From positions 703,610-767,609 of the forward strand of contig NZ_BBXD01000008.1 in NCBI RefSeq assembly GCF_001570545.1: a stretch of DNA of 64,000 nt, written 5' to 3'. Positions 23,860 through 31,337 of the stretch are shown here, piece after piece. Position 1 is the first letter of the stretch; each line of letters begins with the position of its first letter. A model generated the notes under the pieces. That model had not been told where the DNA came from and made no database searches. It saw only the letters and a list, made by a program, of their open reading frames with translations. Source of the stretch: Herbidospora mongoliensis (GTDB lineage: Bacteria > Actinomycetota > Actinomycetes > Streptosporangiales > Streptosporangiaceae). Position numbers and translations under genes: made by a program.

Positions 23860-25377
23860 ATGACTTCCACCCGGTACGCACCGAACGGCATGGTTTGCAC
23901 CATTGATCACCTGGCGTCCGCCGCAGGGGTCGGTGTACTCGAAAAGGGTGGAAGCGCCGCGGACGCGGCGGTGGCGGCCAACGCGGTGCTCGCCGTCACC
24001 GCGCCGCACATGTGCGGCCTCGGGGGTGACCTGTTCGCGCTGGTCCACGACGGATCCGGCGTCCACGCCCTGAACGCCTCCGGCCGCGCCGGCAGTGGCG
24101 CGGACCCGGCGCGGCTGCGGGCCGAGGGGCAGACGACCATGCCGCATCTGTACGACATCAGATCCGTCCCCGTGCCGGGATGCGTCGACGGCTGGCTCGC
24201 GCTGCACACCCGGTTCGGCCGCCTCCCGCTCGCCGAGGTGCTGGCCCCCGCGATCCGCCTGGCGGCGACCGGCTTCCCGGCCTCTCCGCTGCTGGCGCCG
24301 GGCGCGTCGTTCATCGGCACGCTGCAGAGCGACTACGCGTCGGTGAAGTCGGTCGGCGACCCGATCAGGCGGCCGGGCGCCGCCCGAGCGTTGGAAGCCA
24401 TCGCGAAGAGCGGCCGCACCGGCTTCTACCAGGGCGAGTTCGGCCAGGGACTGCTGAAGCTGGGCGCGGGTGAGTACACCGAAGACGACCTGGACAGGGA
24501 GCAGGCCGACTGGGTCACGCCGCTGTCCACCCGCGTGTTCGGCCATGACGTGCACACCATCCCGCCCAACTCCCAGGGCTACCTGCTGCTGCTCGCCCTC
24601 AGGATCCTGGAGGGCCTCGACCTGCCCGAGGACCCCGCCGACCCGGCCTGGGCCCACCTCCTGATCGAGTCGGCCCGCGCCGCCGGGCACGACCGGCTCG
24701 ACGTCCTGTACGAGAACGCGACGGCCCCCCTCGACTCCGCGGCGGCCCGCCGGGCTCTGGTCGGCGCGCCGGACCTTCCCGTCCACGCGAAGAAGGGCGA
24801 CACGACCTATCTGTGCGTCGTCGACGGCGACGGCATGGGCGTCTCGCTGATCCAGTCGAACGCCGCCGGTTTCGGCAGCCTCCTGTTCGAGCCCTCGACC
24901 GGCATCAACCTGCACAACCGCGGCATCGGCTTCTCCCTGACGGAGGGCCATCCGGCCGAATACGGGCCCGGCCGGCGCCCGCCGCACACCCTCGCGCCCG
25001 CCCTCATCACGAAGGAGGACGGTTCGCTGAGGACCGTCATCGGCACCATGGGCGGCGACGCCCAGCCGCAGATCCTGCTCCAGCTGGTGACGCGGCTCCT
25101 CGTCCACGACCAGACCCCTGGAGAGGTGATCGGCGCGTCGCGCTGGGCCCTCGGGTCGGGGACCGGGTTCGAGACCTGGCGGGGCGGCGAGGTCGTCGTC
25201 GAGGTCGAGGACGGCGCGACCTGGGGACCAGGATTGTCCGAACGGGGTCACCGGATTGTCCAGGAGAGCTACGGCGACGGTTTCGGACATGCCCACCTGA
25301 TCGACGTGCTGCCGTCGGGGATGCTGGCGGGCGCGGCCGACCCCCGGGCCCGCATCGGGTCGGCCCTCGGCCGCTGA
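23860..25377 (+). CDS. Gamma-glutamyltransferase-family protein
   Basis: A protein of 505 aa. N-terminal GGT features: GVGVLEKGGSAADAAVAANAVLAVTAPHMCGLGGDLFALVHD. The predicted self-cleavage site precedes the threonine in KKGDTTYLCVVDGDGMGVSLIQS, where most family members read GTTHxxVVD; the following His is Tyr here. The C-terminal GGDAQPQILLQLVTRLLVH is typical. There is no signal peptide, so the enzyme is likely cytoplasmic, unlike classical GGT. It probably transfers or hydrolyses gamma-glutamyl or related acyl amides. No Shine-Dalgarno sequence is obvious, and leaderless translation is possible. Confidence 0.88.
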   Translation: MTSTRYAPNGMVCTIDHLASAAGVGVLEKGGSAADAAVAANAVLAVTAPHMCGLGGDLFALVHDGSGVHALNASGRAGSGADPARLRAEGQTTMPHLYDIRSVPVPGCVDGWLALHTRFGRLPLAEVLAPAIRLAATGFPASPLLAPGASFIGTLQSDYASVKSVGDPIRRPGAARALEAIAKSGRTGFYQGEFGQGLLKLGAGEYTEDDLDREQADWVTPLSTRVFGHDVHTIPPNSQGYLLLLALRILEGLDLPEDPADPAWAHLLIESARAAGHDRLDVLYENATAPLDSAAARRALVGAPDLPVHAKKGDTTYLCVVDGDGMGVSLIQSNAAGFGSLLFEPSTGINLHNRGIGFSLTEGHPAEYGPGRRPPHTLAPALITKEDGSLRTVIGTMGGDAQPQILLQLVTRLLVHDQTPGEVIGASRWALGSGTGFETWRGGEVVVEVEDGATWGPGLSERGHRIVQESYGDGFGHAHLIDVLPSGMLAGAADPRARIGSALGR

Positions 25378-25458
25378 CGGAAACGGGATGATCTGTGGGG
25401 TTTGCGGCGTTCGCGGTTGTGAACCCCATTCGTCCCCCGTACACGGAGAACCTCACCC

Positions 25459-26238
25459 ATGACCGACCAGGCGACGAAAATCCTGCGTTCCACCTATGAC
25501 GAGCTCGCCGCACAGGTCCGCGCCTTCGCGCCGGAGGATCTCGTCCGGCAGTCCGGCGCCGCCGACTGGGACGTCTCCCAGGTGCTCAGCCACCTCGGCA
25601 GCGGCGCGGAGATCAACCTCCTGGCCCTCGAAGGCGCGCTGAACGGCACCGGCGCCCCCGAAGGCGACGCCATCCGCGCCATCTGGGCCCGCTGGGACGC
25701 GATGTCCCCGGTCGAGCGGGCGAACGCGTTCCTCGACGCCAACGAGAACCACATCGGGCGGCTGGAGGGGCTCGACCCGGAGACCAGGGAGACCCTGCGG
25801 ATCGCCCTGTGGTTCCCCTCCGAGCCGCTCGACGCCGAGGCGTTCGCCGGGTTCCGGCTGACCGAACTCGCCCTGCACGCGTGGGACGTCCAGGTCGCCT
25901 TCGACCCGGGCGCGGTGCTGCGCGAGGACGCCGCCGACCTCCTGCTCGACCGGGTCGCCGGGCTGCTGGCCTGGGCCGGGAAGGGCGATCGGCTGGGCCG
26001 GGAGGCCACGCTGGCCCTCCACGTGACCGCGCCGGAGCGGTCGTTCGGGGTGGCCATCGGCGAGAAGGTGGAGATCGTGGACGTGCCGGCCGAGCCCGAC
26101 GGCGTCCTGACCGCCCCGGCCGAGTGGTGGCTGCGGCTGGCGACCGGACGGCACGCGGCCGAGTACACGCCGCCCGTGGTCGAACTGACCGGTTCGGTTA
26201 CTTTGGACGAACTGCGCGCGGTTTTCCCAGGCTTCTAA
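25459..26238 (+). CDS. Maleylpyruvate-isomerase-like / DinB-2 family protein
   Basis: A protein of 259 aa. The N-terminal four-helix bundle (LRSTYDELAAQVRAFAPEDLVRQSGAADWDVSQVLSHLGSGAEI) carries the W-x-V-xx-VLxHL signature of the mycothiol-dependent maleylpyruvate isomerase N-terminal domain, with His in the metal position. FAGFRLTELALHAWDVQVAF is a second conserved block. The C-terminal SCP2-like part runs to the end. Members of this group are mycothiol-dependent metalloenzymes, but the substrate is usually unknown. GGAGAAC 9 bases upstream is the ribosome site. Confidence 0.8.
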   Translation: MTDQATKILRSTYDELAAQVRAFAPEDLVRQSGAADWDVSQVLSHLGSGAEINLLALEGALNGTGAPEGDAIRAIWARWDAMSPVERANAFLDANENHIGRLEGLDPETRETLRIALWFPSEPLDAEAFAGFRLTELALHAWDVQVAFDPGAVLREDAADLLLDRVAGLLAWAGKGDRLGREATLALHVTAPERSFGVAIGEKVEIVDVPAEPDGVLTAPAEWWLRLATGRHAAEYTPPVVELTGSVTLDELRAVFPGF

Positions 26239-26297
26239 TGATTGACAGGGCTGGCGAAACTTGTGACACATGTGACTCCACTGACAGGATGGTCTAG

Positions 26298-27284
26298 GTG
26301 GAGATCAAATATTTAGTGGGCGCGTTGCTCGTGGCCACCACTGGAGTTCTTGTCGCCAGCCCTGCTCAGGCCGCCGCCCCGACCGGCCCTGGAATGGTGA
26401 AATGTCCCCGCCCGACCAAGATCGTGGGTAGTGCGAGCCAGTTCGAGAAAGCGCTCGCCTCGGCCCGCGCGGGCGATGTGATCAAGTTGAGGCCGGGCAT
26501 CTACCGGGGGAATTTCGTCGCCAGGAAATCGGGCGTCAAGAGCCGCCCCATTTTCGTCTGCGGCACCGCCGCCTCGGTGATTGACGGCGGCGGCCCGAAA
26601 GGCGGCTACGGTTTCCACATCGACAGGGGAAACTACTGGCGCCTGGTCGGATTCACCGTCAGGAACAGCCAGAAAGGCGTGATGGCCGACCGCAGCTTCG
26701 GTTCGATCATCCAGTCGCTGACCGTGCACTCGATCGGCGACGAGGCCATTCATCTGCGCAATTTCAGCAAGTCGAACATCGTCCAGTACAACCGGATCTT
26801 CAACACCGGTCTGCGTAAGCCGAAGTTCGGCGAGGGCGTCTACATCGGCACCGCCGAGTCGAACTGGAAGTCCGTCACCGGCGGCCGGATGGACGCGAGC
26901 GACGGAAACTGGGTCCGCGGCAACGAGATCAAGTCGACCGCCGAGGCCATCGACATCAAAGAGGGCACCAGCGGCGGCTGGATCGTCGGCAACGTCTTCG
27001 ACGGCTCCCAGCTGGTCGACGACGGGACGAACGACTCCTGGGTCGACGTGAAGGGCAACAAGTACGTCGTCGAGGGCAACCGGGGCCGCAGCACCCCGCT
27101 CGACGGATTCCAGACCCACAAGATCGTCGACGGCTGGGGAACCGGAAACGTCTTCCGGAAGAACGTCATCAATCTGTCCGGCGCGCGAGGTGTCGGAATC
27201 AACGACACCGTCGGCGGAAACACGATCACGTGTGACAACAAGGTGACCGGAGGGCCACTTCTCAAAAAGGGTGCATGTTCGTAA
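26298..27284 (+). CDS. Secreted right-handed beta-helix protein
   Basis: 328 aa from GTG 26298. The signal peptide ends near residue 26 (AQAA). It continues with ARAGDVIKLRPGIYRGNFVARKSGVKSRPIFVCG, the standard entry to polysaccharide-lyase-like parallel beta-helices. Repeats of the NxI/NxF rung type follow (SNIVQYNRIFNTG, NWVRGNEIKSTAEAIDIKEGT, NVFRKNVINLSGARGVGIND). Cys residues near both ends may cap the helix. It may bind or cleave an extracellular polysaccharide, and no lyase catalytic set could be assigned by eye. Confidence 0.85.
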   Translation: MEIKYLVGALLVATTGVLVASPAQAAAPTGPGMVKCPRPTKIVGSASQFEKALASARAGDVIKLRPGIYRGNFVARKSGVKSRPIFVCGTAASVIDGGGPKGGYGFHIDRGNYWRLVGFTVRNSQKGVMADRSFGSIIQSLTVHSIGDEAIHLRNFSKSNIVQYNRIFNTGLRKPKFGEGVYIGTAESNWKSVTGGRMDASDGNWVRGNEIKSTAEAIDIKEGTSGGWIVGNVFDGSQLVDDGTNDSWVDVKGNKYVVEGNRGRSTPLDGFQTHKIVDGWGTGNVFRKNVINLSGARGVGINDTVGGNTITCDNKVTGGPLLKKGACS

Positions 27285-27315
27285 ATGGCACTTACGATCG
27301 GGTTTGGGAGGTTGC

Positions 27316-27609
27316 ATGAACCTGATCGAAGTGCAGGTCCCGGATTTCCGGGGCATGCAGGCACTCAACGCATGGCTGGTCGGCCACGACGCGGGCGTCT
27401 TACTGATCGGCCCGTCCCCCGATGGCCCCGAGTCCGTCATGCACGGCATCGTGACCAAACAGGAACCACTCCCCGGAGCGCGGGTGCTGCGCTGGGGGAC
27501 CGTCAAGGTGTGGATGACCAACCGCGGAGGCGGCTCCGCGGGAGTCCGTGAACCACGCACCCCGAGGCCACCCGTCGGCGGAACGGCAAAGGATCTACCC
27601 GAACACTGA
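27316..27609 (+). CDS. Short orphan PASTA-domain protein
   Basis: 97 aa from ATG 27316, with GGGAGG 5 bases upstream. Residues 5-67 read as one PASTA domain: VQVPDFRGMQALNAWLVGHDAGVLLIGP ... GIVTKQEPLPGARVLRWGTVKVWM, with the VPDxxGM start and the QxPxxGxxVxxGxxVxV end. The remaining 30 residues are polar and Pro-rich. There is no signal peptide, kinase or membrane part, so it is probably cytoplasmic, unlike the PASTA repeats of Ser/Thr kinases and PBPs. Confidence 0.75.
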   Translation: MNLIEVQVPDFRGMQALNAWLVGHDAGVLLIGPSPDGPESVMHGIVTKQEPLPGARVLRWGTVKVWMTNRGGGSAGVREPRTPRPPVGGTAKDLPEH

Positions 27610-27650
27610 GCCTCAGGGCTCCGGACAGACGTACACAAACGACGAATCCG

Positions 27651-27677
27651 GGGGGCCGCCTTCTGAAGGCGGCCCCC
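27651..27677. terminator. Hairpin between convergent genes
   Basis: GGGGGCCGCCTT (27651-27662) and AAGGCGGCCCCC (27666-27677) are perfect 12-bp arms with a CTG loop, lying between the PASTA gene stop and the convergent SRPBCC gene stop. It is a likely bidirectional terminator, although neither strand has a U-tract. Confidence 0.65.
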
Positions 27678-27682
27678 ATCGC

Positions 27683-28156
27683 TCATTCGGCCACGAGGCC
27701 GTCGTAGTAGGGCTTCATCGCCGGGTAGTAGGAGTCCCACTCCGGTGCCGGCGCGTCTTCGCGGGACGCCACCAGCGCGTCGAGGTAGAACTCCCAGCCC
27801 GGACCGATGTCCCCGACGCCGGTCACGTCGGTCAGGTGCTGGACGAACAGCAGTTCGGTCACCCCGTCGGTCTCGGTGACGATGAGCTCCAGGTGCCAGG
27901 CGCCGTGCTCGTCCACCGACGAGAGGACCAGCCGCCGGGGCGGCTCGCACGCCTCGACGCGCATGTCCGTCCAGGGAGCGCCCTCTTCGGACGTCAGCTG
28001 GACCTGGATCATCGGGTCGGCGTCACCACGCCACGGGCCGAACCAGCGGGCGGTCCGGTCGGACTCGGTGACACTGGCCCACACGTCGGCGGCGGACGCC
28101 TTGAAGGTGCGGGTCAGGCGGAGGTCGTGCCCGACGAGCCTGCCGGTGGGGTTCAT
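27683..28156 (-). CDS. SRPBCC / AHSA1-family protein
   Basis: A protein of 157 aa from ATG 28156, which overlaps the ArsR stop by 4 bases. The START-like fold is typical: LRLTRTFKASAADVWASVTESDRTARWFGPWRG ... WTDMRVEACEPPRRLVLSSVDEHGAWHLELIVTETDGVTELLFVQHL and a C-terminal helix (WEFYLDALVASRE). ArsR/AHSA1 pairs are common in actinomycetes. The protein may bind a hydrophobic ligand that the pair responds to; this is unproven. Confidence 0.88.
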   Translation of the reverse strand: MNPTGRLVGHDLRLTRTFKASAADVWASVTESDRTARWFGPWRGDADPMIQVQLTSEEGAPWTDMRVEACEPPRRLVLSSVDEHGAWHLELIVTETDGVTELLFVQHLTDVTGVGDIGPGWEFYLDALVASREDAPAPEWDSYYPAMKPYYDGLVAE

Positions 28157-28485
28157 GCGGTCTCCCTGTTGTCTTTGCGGGTCCGGTAGACCTCGGTCGT
28201 CAGCGCGTCGAGGCGCTGCTCCCAGCCCGCCGGCGTCATGAGCGTCGACAGCCACTGATGCAACTCGGCGAGGCCGTCGGGATTGAGCGAGTAGTAGCGG
28301 TGCCGGCCGGACAGATCATCGCGAACCAGCCCGCTCTCGCGGAGCACCCGCAGGTGGCGGCTGATGGCGGGCCGGCTGACGGGGAACCGGGCGGCGATCT
28401 CACCGACGGTGAGCCGCTCGTCGCGGACCATGCGCAAAATAGCCCGTCTGATCGGGTCGGCGATCGCCTCTGCGGCCTGGTCCAT
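28153..28485 (-). CDS. ArsR-family transcriptional regulator
   Basis: A protein of 110 aa, winged helix throughout: AIADPIRRAILRMVRDERLTVGEIAARFPVSRPAISRHLRVLRESGLVRDDLSGRHRYYSLN. There are no metal-binding Cys pairs, so it is a non-metal (SdpR-like) member. It heads a two-gene operon with the SRPBCC gene. A perfect 20-bp operator lies immediately upstream of its start (28494-28513), which argues for autorepression. Confidence 0.92.
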   Translation of the reverse strand: MDQAAEAIADPIRRAILRMVRDERLTVGEIAARFPVSRPAISRHLRVLRESGLVRDDLSGRHRYYSLNPDGLAELHQWLSTLMTPAGWEQRLDALTTEVYRTRKDNRETA

Positions 28486-28493
28486 ACGCGGAA

Positions 28494-28513
28494 GCGTAAC
28501 CTACGGGTTACGC
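28494..28513. promoter_or_regulatory. Perfect ArsR-type operator
   Basis: GCGTAACC and GGTTACGC are exact 8-bp arms around TACG, centred 18 bases upstream of the arsR start. It also sits in the divergent promoter region of the ligase gene at 28551, so the repressor may affect both directions. Confidence 0.72.
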
Positions 28514-28550
28514 GTTCACATATCCCCCGCAGACGGGGTAGGGGACCCGC

Positions 28551-29654
28551 ATGGGTCGCACATTCGGCGTTGAAGAAGAGTTCCTGCTGGTCGACGGGGT
28601 CACGGGACAGCCCGCCCCCGAGGTCGACAAGGTGCTGGCCGACGCAGGCCCTCATCCGGGCACCGGCGGGGTCTTCAGCGCGGAACTGTTCCAGACCCAG
28701 GTCGAGGCGGCGTCCGGCGTCTGCGATGACCTCTCCGACCTGCGCGCACAGCTCACCGGCGCCCGCCGGAGCCTGGCCGAGGCGGCGCGCGCGCACGGCC
28801 TGCGGCTGGTCTCGGTGGGCACCCCCGTGCTACCCGGCTCGGCCCCGCCCGTCTCCGCCGGTGAGCGTTACGCCGACATCATCCGCACCCACCGCGGCAC
28901 GATCAGCGACTACCAGTGCTGCGGCTGCCACGTCCACGTGGGCGTGCCCGACCGGTCGACCGCCGTGGCCGTGCTCAACCACGTGCGGCCGTGGCTGCCC
29001 ACACTGGTCGCGCTGAGTGCCAATTCCCCGTACGACAAGGGCACCGACTCCGGCTTCGCGAGCTGGCGGATCGCCGAGCAGATGAGGTTCCCCGGAGCCG
29101 GGATCCCGCCCCGCTTCTCCTCCCCGGAGGAGTACGACAAGACCATCGACCAGCTCGTCGACACCGGCGTCCTGGTCGACACGGCGATGACGTTCTGGCT
29201 GGCCCGGCTGGGGGTGCGCAAACCGACCATCGAGATCCGCGCCGCCGACGCGGCCGGTTCGGTGGACGACGCCGCGCTCCTGGCGCTGCTCATCCGGGCC
29301 CTGGTGACGACGTCCCTGACCGAACTGGCCGCCGGCCGGGAGGGGCCCGAACTCCCGGAGGCCGTGGGCACGGCGGCACTGTTCAACGCGGCCCGCAACG
29401 GGCTGGCCGGGGTGGGGGTCTGCCCGATCGAAGGGCGAGAGGTGACGGCGTCGTCGCTCGTCGACCGCCTGCTGTCGCACGTGCGCGACTCGCTGGAGGA
29501 GTCGGGGGAGTTCGACGAGGTGCGGCGGCTGCTGGCCCAGGTCGAGCTGGCCGGCACGGGAGCCGAACGGCAACGCAGGGCGGCGGCGGAGGGCGGGCCT
29601 AAGGCGGTCGTCGACATGCTGGCCGCGCAGACTACGCCTTCGGTGGATATCTGA
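28551..29654 (+). CDS. Carboxylate-amine ligase, glutamate-cysteine ligase type 2 (YbdK-like)
   Basis: A protein of 367 aa. Family features: TFGVEEEFLLVDG (Glu cluster for ATP-Mg), FQTQVEAASGVCDDLSDLRAQL, CGCHVHVGVPDRSTAVAVLNHVRPWLPTLVALSANSP and TIEIRAADAAGSVDDAALLALLIRALV. It would form an amide from a carboxylate and an amine with ATP; weak gamma-glutamylcysteine synthesis is known for YbdK. Actinomycetes use mycothiol, so a role in glutathione synthesis is not implied. Its 3' end overlaps the convergent MazG-like gene by 23 bases. Confidence 0.9.
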   Translation: MGRTFGVEEEFLLVDGVTGQPAPEVDKVLADAGPHPGTGGVFSAELFQTQVEAASGVCDDLSDLRAQLTGARRSLAEAARAHGLRLVSVGTPVLPGSAPPVSAGERYADIIRTHRGTISDYQCCGCHVHVGVPDRSTAVAVLNHVRPWLPTLVALSANSPYDKGTDSGFASWRIAEQMRFPGAGIPPRFSSPEEYDKTIDQLVDTGVLVDTAMTFWLARLGVRKPTIEIRAADAAGSVDDAALLALLIRALVTTSLTELAAGREGPELPEAVGTAALFNAARNGLAGVGVCPIEGREVTASSLVDRLLSHVRDSLEESGEFDEVRRLLAQVELAGTGAERQRRAAAEGGPKAVVDMLAAQTTPSVDI

Positions 29655-29946
29655 TCTCGACCTCGGCCATCTTCGTGTGGATCGCGTCGATCAGGTCGAC
29701 GCCGAGGACGTCGGCCAGCCGGATCAGATAGGTGGCCACGTCGGACATCTCCGACCTCACCCGGGCGAGGGACACCTCGTCGAGCGAGGCCGCCTCCTCA
29801 GGGGTCAGCCACTGGAACTCGGCGAGCAGTTCGCCGGCCTCCCCGGCCAGCGCCATCGCGAGGTTCTTCGGCGTGTGGAAGGACTCCCAGTCGCGGGCCG
29901 CCGCGAACGCCCGCAGCCGGGCCGCCACCTCTTCGATCTCGCTCAT
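29632..29946 (-). CDS. MazG-like nucleotide pyrophosphohydrolase
   Basis: A protein of 104 aa, an all-alpha NTP-PPase: RAFAAARDWESFHTPKNLAMALAGEAGELLAEFQWL has the ExxE metal helix, and VRSEMSDVATYLIRLADVLGVDL has the ExxD helix. Size and sequence match the small dCTPase/house-cleaning group that removes damaged nucleoside triphosphates. It is followed 10 bases upstream on the same strand by the MSMEG_6728-like gene, so the two may be cotranscribed as a DNA-quality unit. Confidence 0.9.
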   Translation of the reverse strand: MSEIEEVAARLRAFAAARDWESFHTPKNLAMALAGEAGELLAEFQWLTPEEAASLDEVSLARVRSEMSDVATYLIRLADVLGVDLIDAIHTKMAEVEIRYPPKA

Positions 29947-29955
29947 GCCCTCAGG

Positions 29956-30414
29956 CTAGGGCCAGACGTACGGCAGATCATCCGGCTCGTCGCCGAACAG
30001 CGGCCGGTAGAACGCCGGGTCCTTGCGCAGCAGCGCCGACCGGTGGCTCAGGTGGAATTCCGGGTCGCCCAGCCACGGCGGCAGCTCACCGGCCTTCGCC
30101 AGGGCCGCCTGTGAGCGGATCTTCGCCACGCCTCTCAACCGGCCCAGATCGGTGCGCAGCGTCGCCGCGCAGGTGTCGGCGCGGCCGGTCGAACACCATT
30201 GGGCGCAGATCTCCAGGCCGTACCGGACGAGGGCCTCCTCGTAGCCGCGCCACATCTTCGCCGCCGGGTGGTGCCGCCAGCCGTAGTCGTCGATCGACGT
30301 CGCCCGCAACACCTGGATGGCCTCGACGCGCTGTTTGCCCAGGCGGCGGTCGTCCAGGACCTGGGCGGTCGCGGTGAAATCGGGATAGGGCAGAAAGGTC
30401 TGCACCGGGTTCAC
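29956..30414 (-). CDS. MSMEG_6728-like / pyrimidine-dimer-glycosylase-related protein
   Basis: A protein of 152 aa with the family start MNPVQTFLPYPDFTATAQVLDDRRLGKQRVEAIQVL and conserved blocks WRHHPAAKMWRGYEEALVRYGLEICAQW and LPPWLGDPEFHLSHRSALLRKDPAFYRPLF. These proteins resemble the phage T4 endonuclease V fold in sequence, but activity has not been shown for this group to my knowledge. It lies directly upstream of the MazG-like gene. Confidence 0.82.
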   Translation of the reverse strand: MNPVQTFLPYPDFTATAQVLDDRRLGKQRVEAIQVLRATSIDDYGWRHHPAAKMWRGYEEALVRYGLEICAQWCSTGRADTCAATLRTDLGRLRGVAKIRSQAALAKAGELPPWLGDPEFHLSHRSALLRKDPAFYRPLFGDEPDDLPYVWP

Positions 30415-30426
30415 GCTAGAGCGAGA

Positions 30427-30444
30427 TGAGTAGGGGGCTACTCA
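30427..30444. promoter_or_regulatory. Inverted repeat in a divergent promoter region
   Basis: TGAGTAG-GGGG-CTACTCA has perfect 7-bp arms. It lies between the MSMEG_6728-like gene (start 30414) and the DUF6232-like gene (start 30479). It is well placed to be an operator for one or both; the binding protein is unknown. Confidence 0.55.
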
Positions 30445-30478
30445 AGCGCGCCGTGGGGAACGCGCCCACCATGACGGC

Positions 30479-31009
30479 ATGGCCAAGAAACGTGTCGGCG
30501 AGATTCGCATCAGCAAGCGGATCGTGCGGATCGGGCACGAGGTGTATCCGCTCGCGAACATCTCGCGTGTGCAGACGTTGCGGATCGTCTACAAGGGACG
30601 GCTCGCCACCTTCCATCCCCTCGGGGAGATCATCGTCTGGGCGGCGCTGATGGCGGGGGCGTCGTACGCGGTGCAGGAGGTGCTCCCCGAGGCGCGGGAG
30701 TATCTGCCCATCGCGATGGCGGTCGCCGCCATCCGGCTGACCTGGCTCCTGCTCGTCCTGCTCTACCGGCTGGTGCTGCGGCGGACCAAGTACGCCCTGA
30801 TGATCGAGACCGCCGGGACCCAGTTCACCGCCCTGTCAGGGACCGACCTGGATGAGATCCACCGGATCGAGGGGCTCGTCGTCGGCGCCATCGAGGACCC
30901 GCCCGACCACGAACAGGTCATCCACGTCCACGGTGACCTGGTCGCCGGAGACAAGATCGGCCGCGACAAGTACCAGAGCGACAGTCAGATGGGGGTCCGC
31001 AATGGGTGA
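30479..31009 (+). CDS. Membrane protein (DUF6232-like) with a G-D-K tail motif
   Basis: A protein of 176 aa. A short N-terminal domain (EIRISKRIVRIGHEVYPLANISRVQTLRIVYKGR) matches proteins called DUF6232. Two transmembrane helices (about 55-73 and 78-101) precede a cytoplasmic domain (YALMIETAGTQFTALSGTDLDEIHRIEGLVVGAIEDPP). The tail reads HVHGDLVAGDKIGRDKY. The next gene begins with nearly the same motif and overlaps by 8 bases, so the two products are made together and may assemble through this segment. Confidence 0.78.
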   Translation: MAKKRVGEIRISKRIVRIGHEVYPLANISRVQTLRIVYKGRLATFHPLGEIIVWAALMAGASYAVQEVLPEAREYLPIAMAVAAIRLTWLLLVLLYRLVLRRTKYALMIETAGTQFTALSGTDLDEIHRIEGLVVGAIEDPPDHEQVIHVHGDLVAGDKIGRDKYQSDSQMGVRNG

Positions 31010-31337
31010 CTACATCGGCGGCGACAAGGTCGGGCGGGACAAGTACGTCGGCGGCTCGGGGGCCGTCTTCCATGTGACCAACAACGAGGGTCAGGTCGAC
31101 GTCGGGGCGGCGGTGGCCGAACTGCGGTCGCTGATCGCGCAGCTCGGCCGCGACGGGGCGATCGCACCCGACGGGTCGCTGATCGATCCCGGCGCCGTGG
31201 TGGCCGCCGTACAGGAGCAGCCGGGACGACTGCGGGCGCTCGCGACCGCGGTCGCGGGCGGCGCCAAGGACGCGGTGCTGTCGATCGTTCAGGGCGGGGT
31301 CGCCTCGCTGATCGTGGCGCTGGTGTCGCGGGCGTAG
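31002..31337 (+). CDS. Small protein with an N-terminal G-D-K motif
   Basis: A protein of 111 aa from ATG 31002, inside the end of the preceding gene. It opens with MGDYIGGDKVGRDKYVGGSG, then VFHVTNNEGQVDVGAAVAELRSLIAQL, a predicted coiled helix and a hydrophobic C-terminus (AVLSIVQGGVASLIVALVSRA). The GDxxxGDKxGRDKY string matches the tail of the upstream protein. Such Gly-Asp-Lys strings recur in actinobacterial signalling and conflict-type proteins as a short beta segment (my recollection, not tested here). The 3' end overlaps the convergent WYL gene by 49 bases. Confidence 0.7.
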   Translation: MGDYIGGDKVGRDKYVGGSGAVFHVTNNEGQVDVGAAVAELRSLIAQLGRDGAIAPDGSLIDPGAVVAAVQEQPGRLRALATAVAGGAKDAVLSIVQGGVASLIVALVSRA

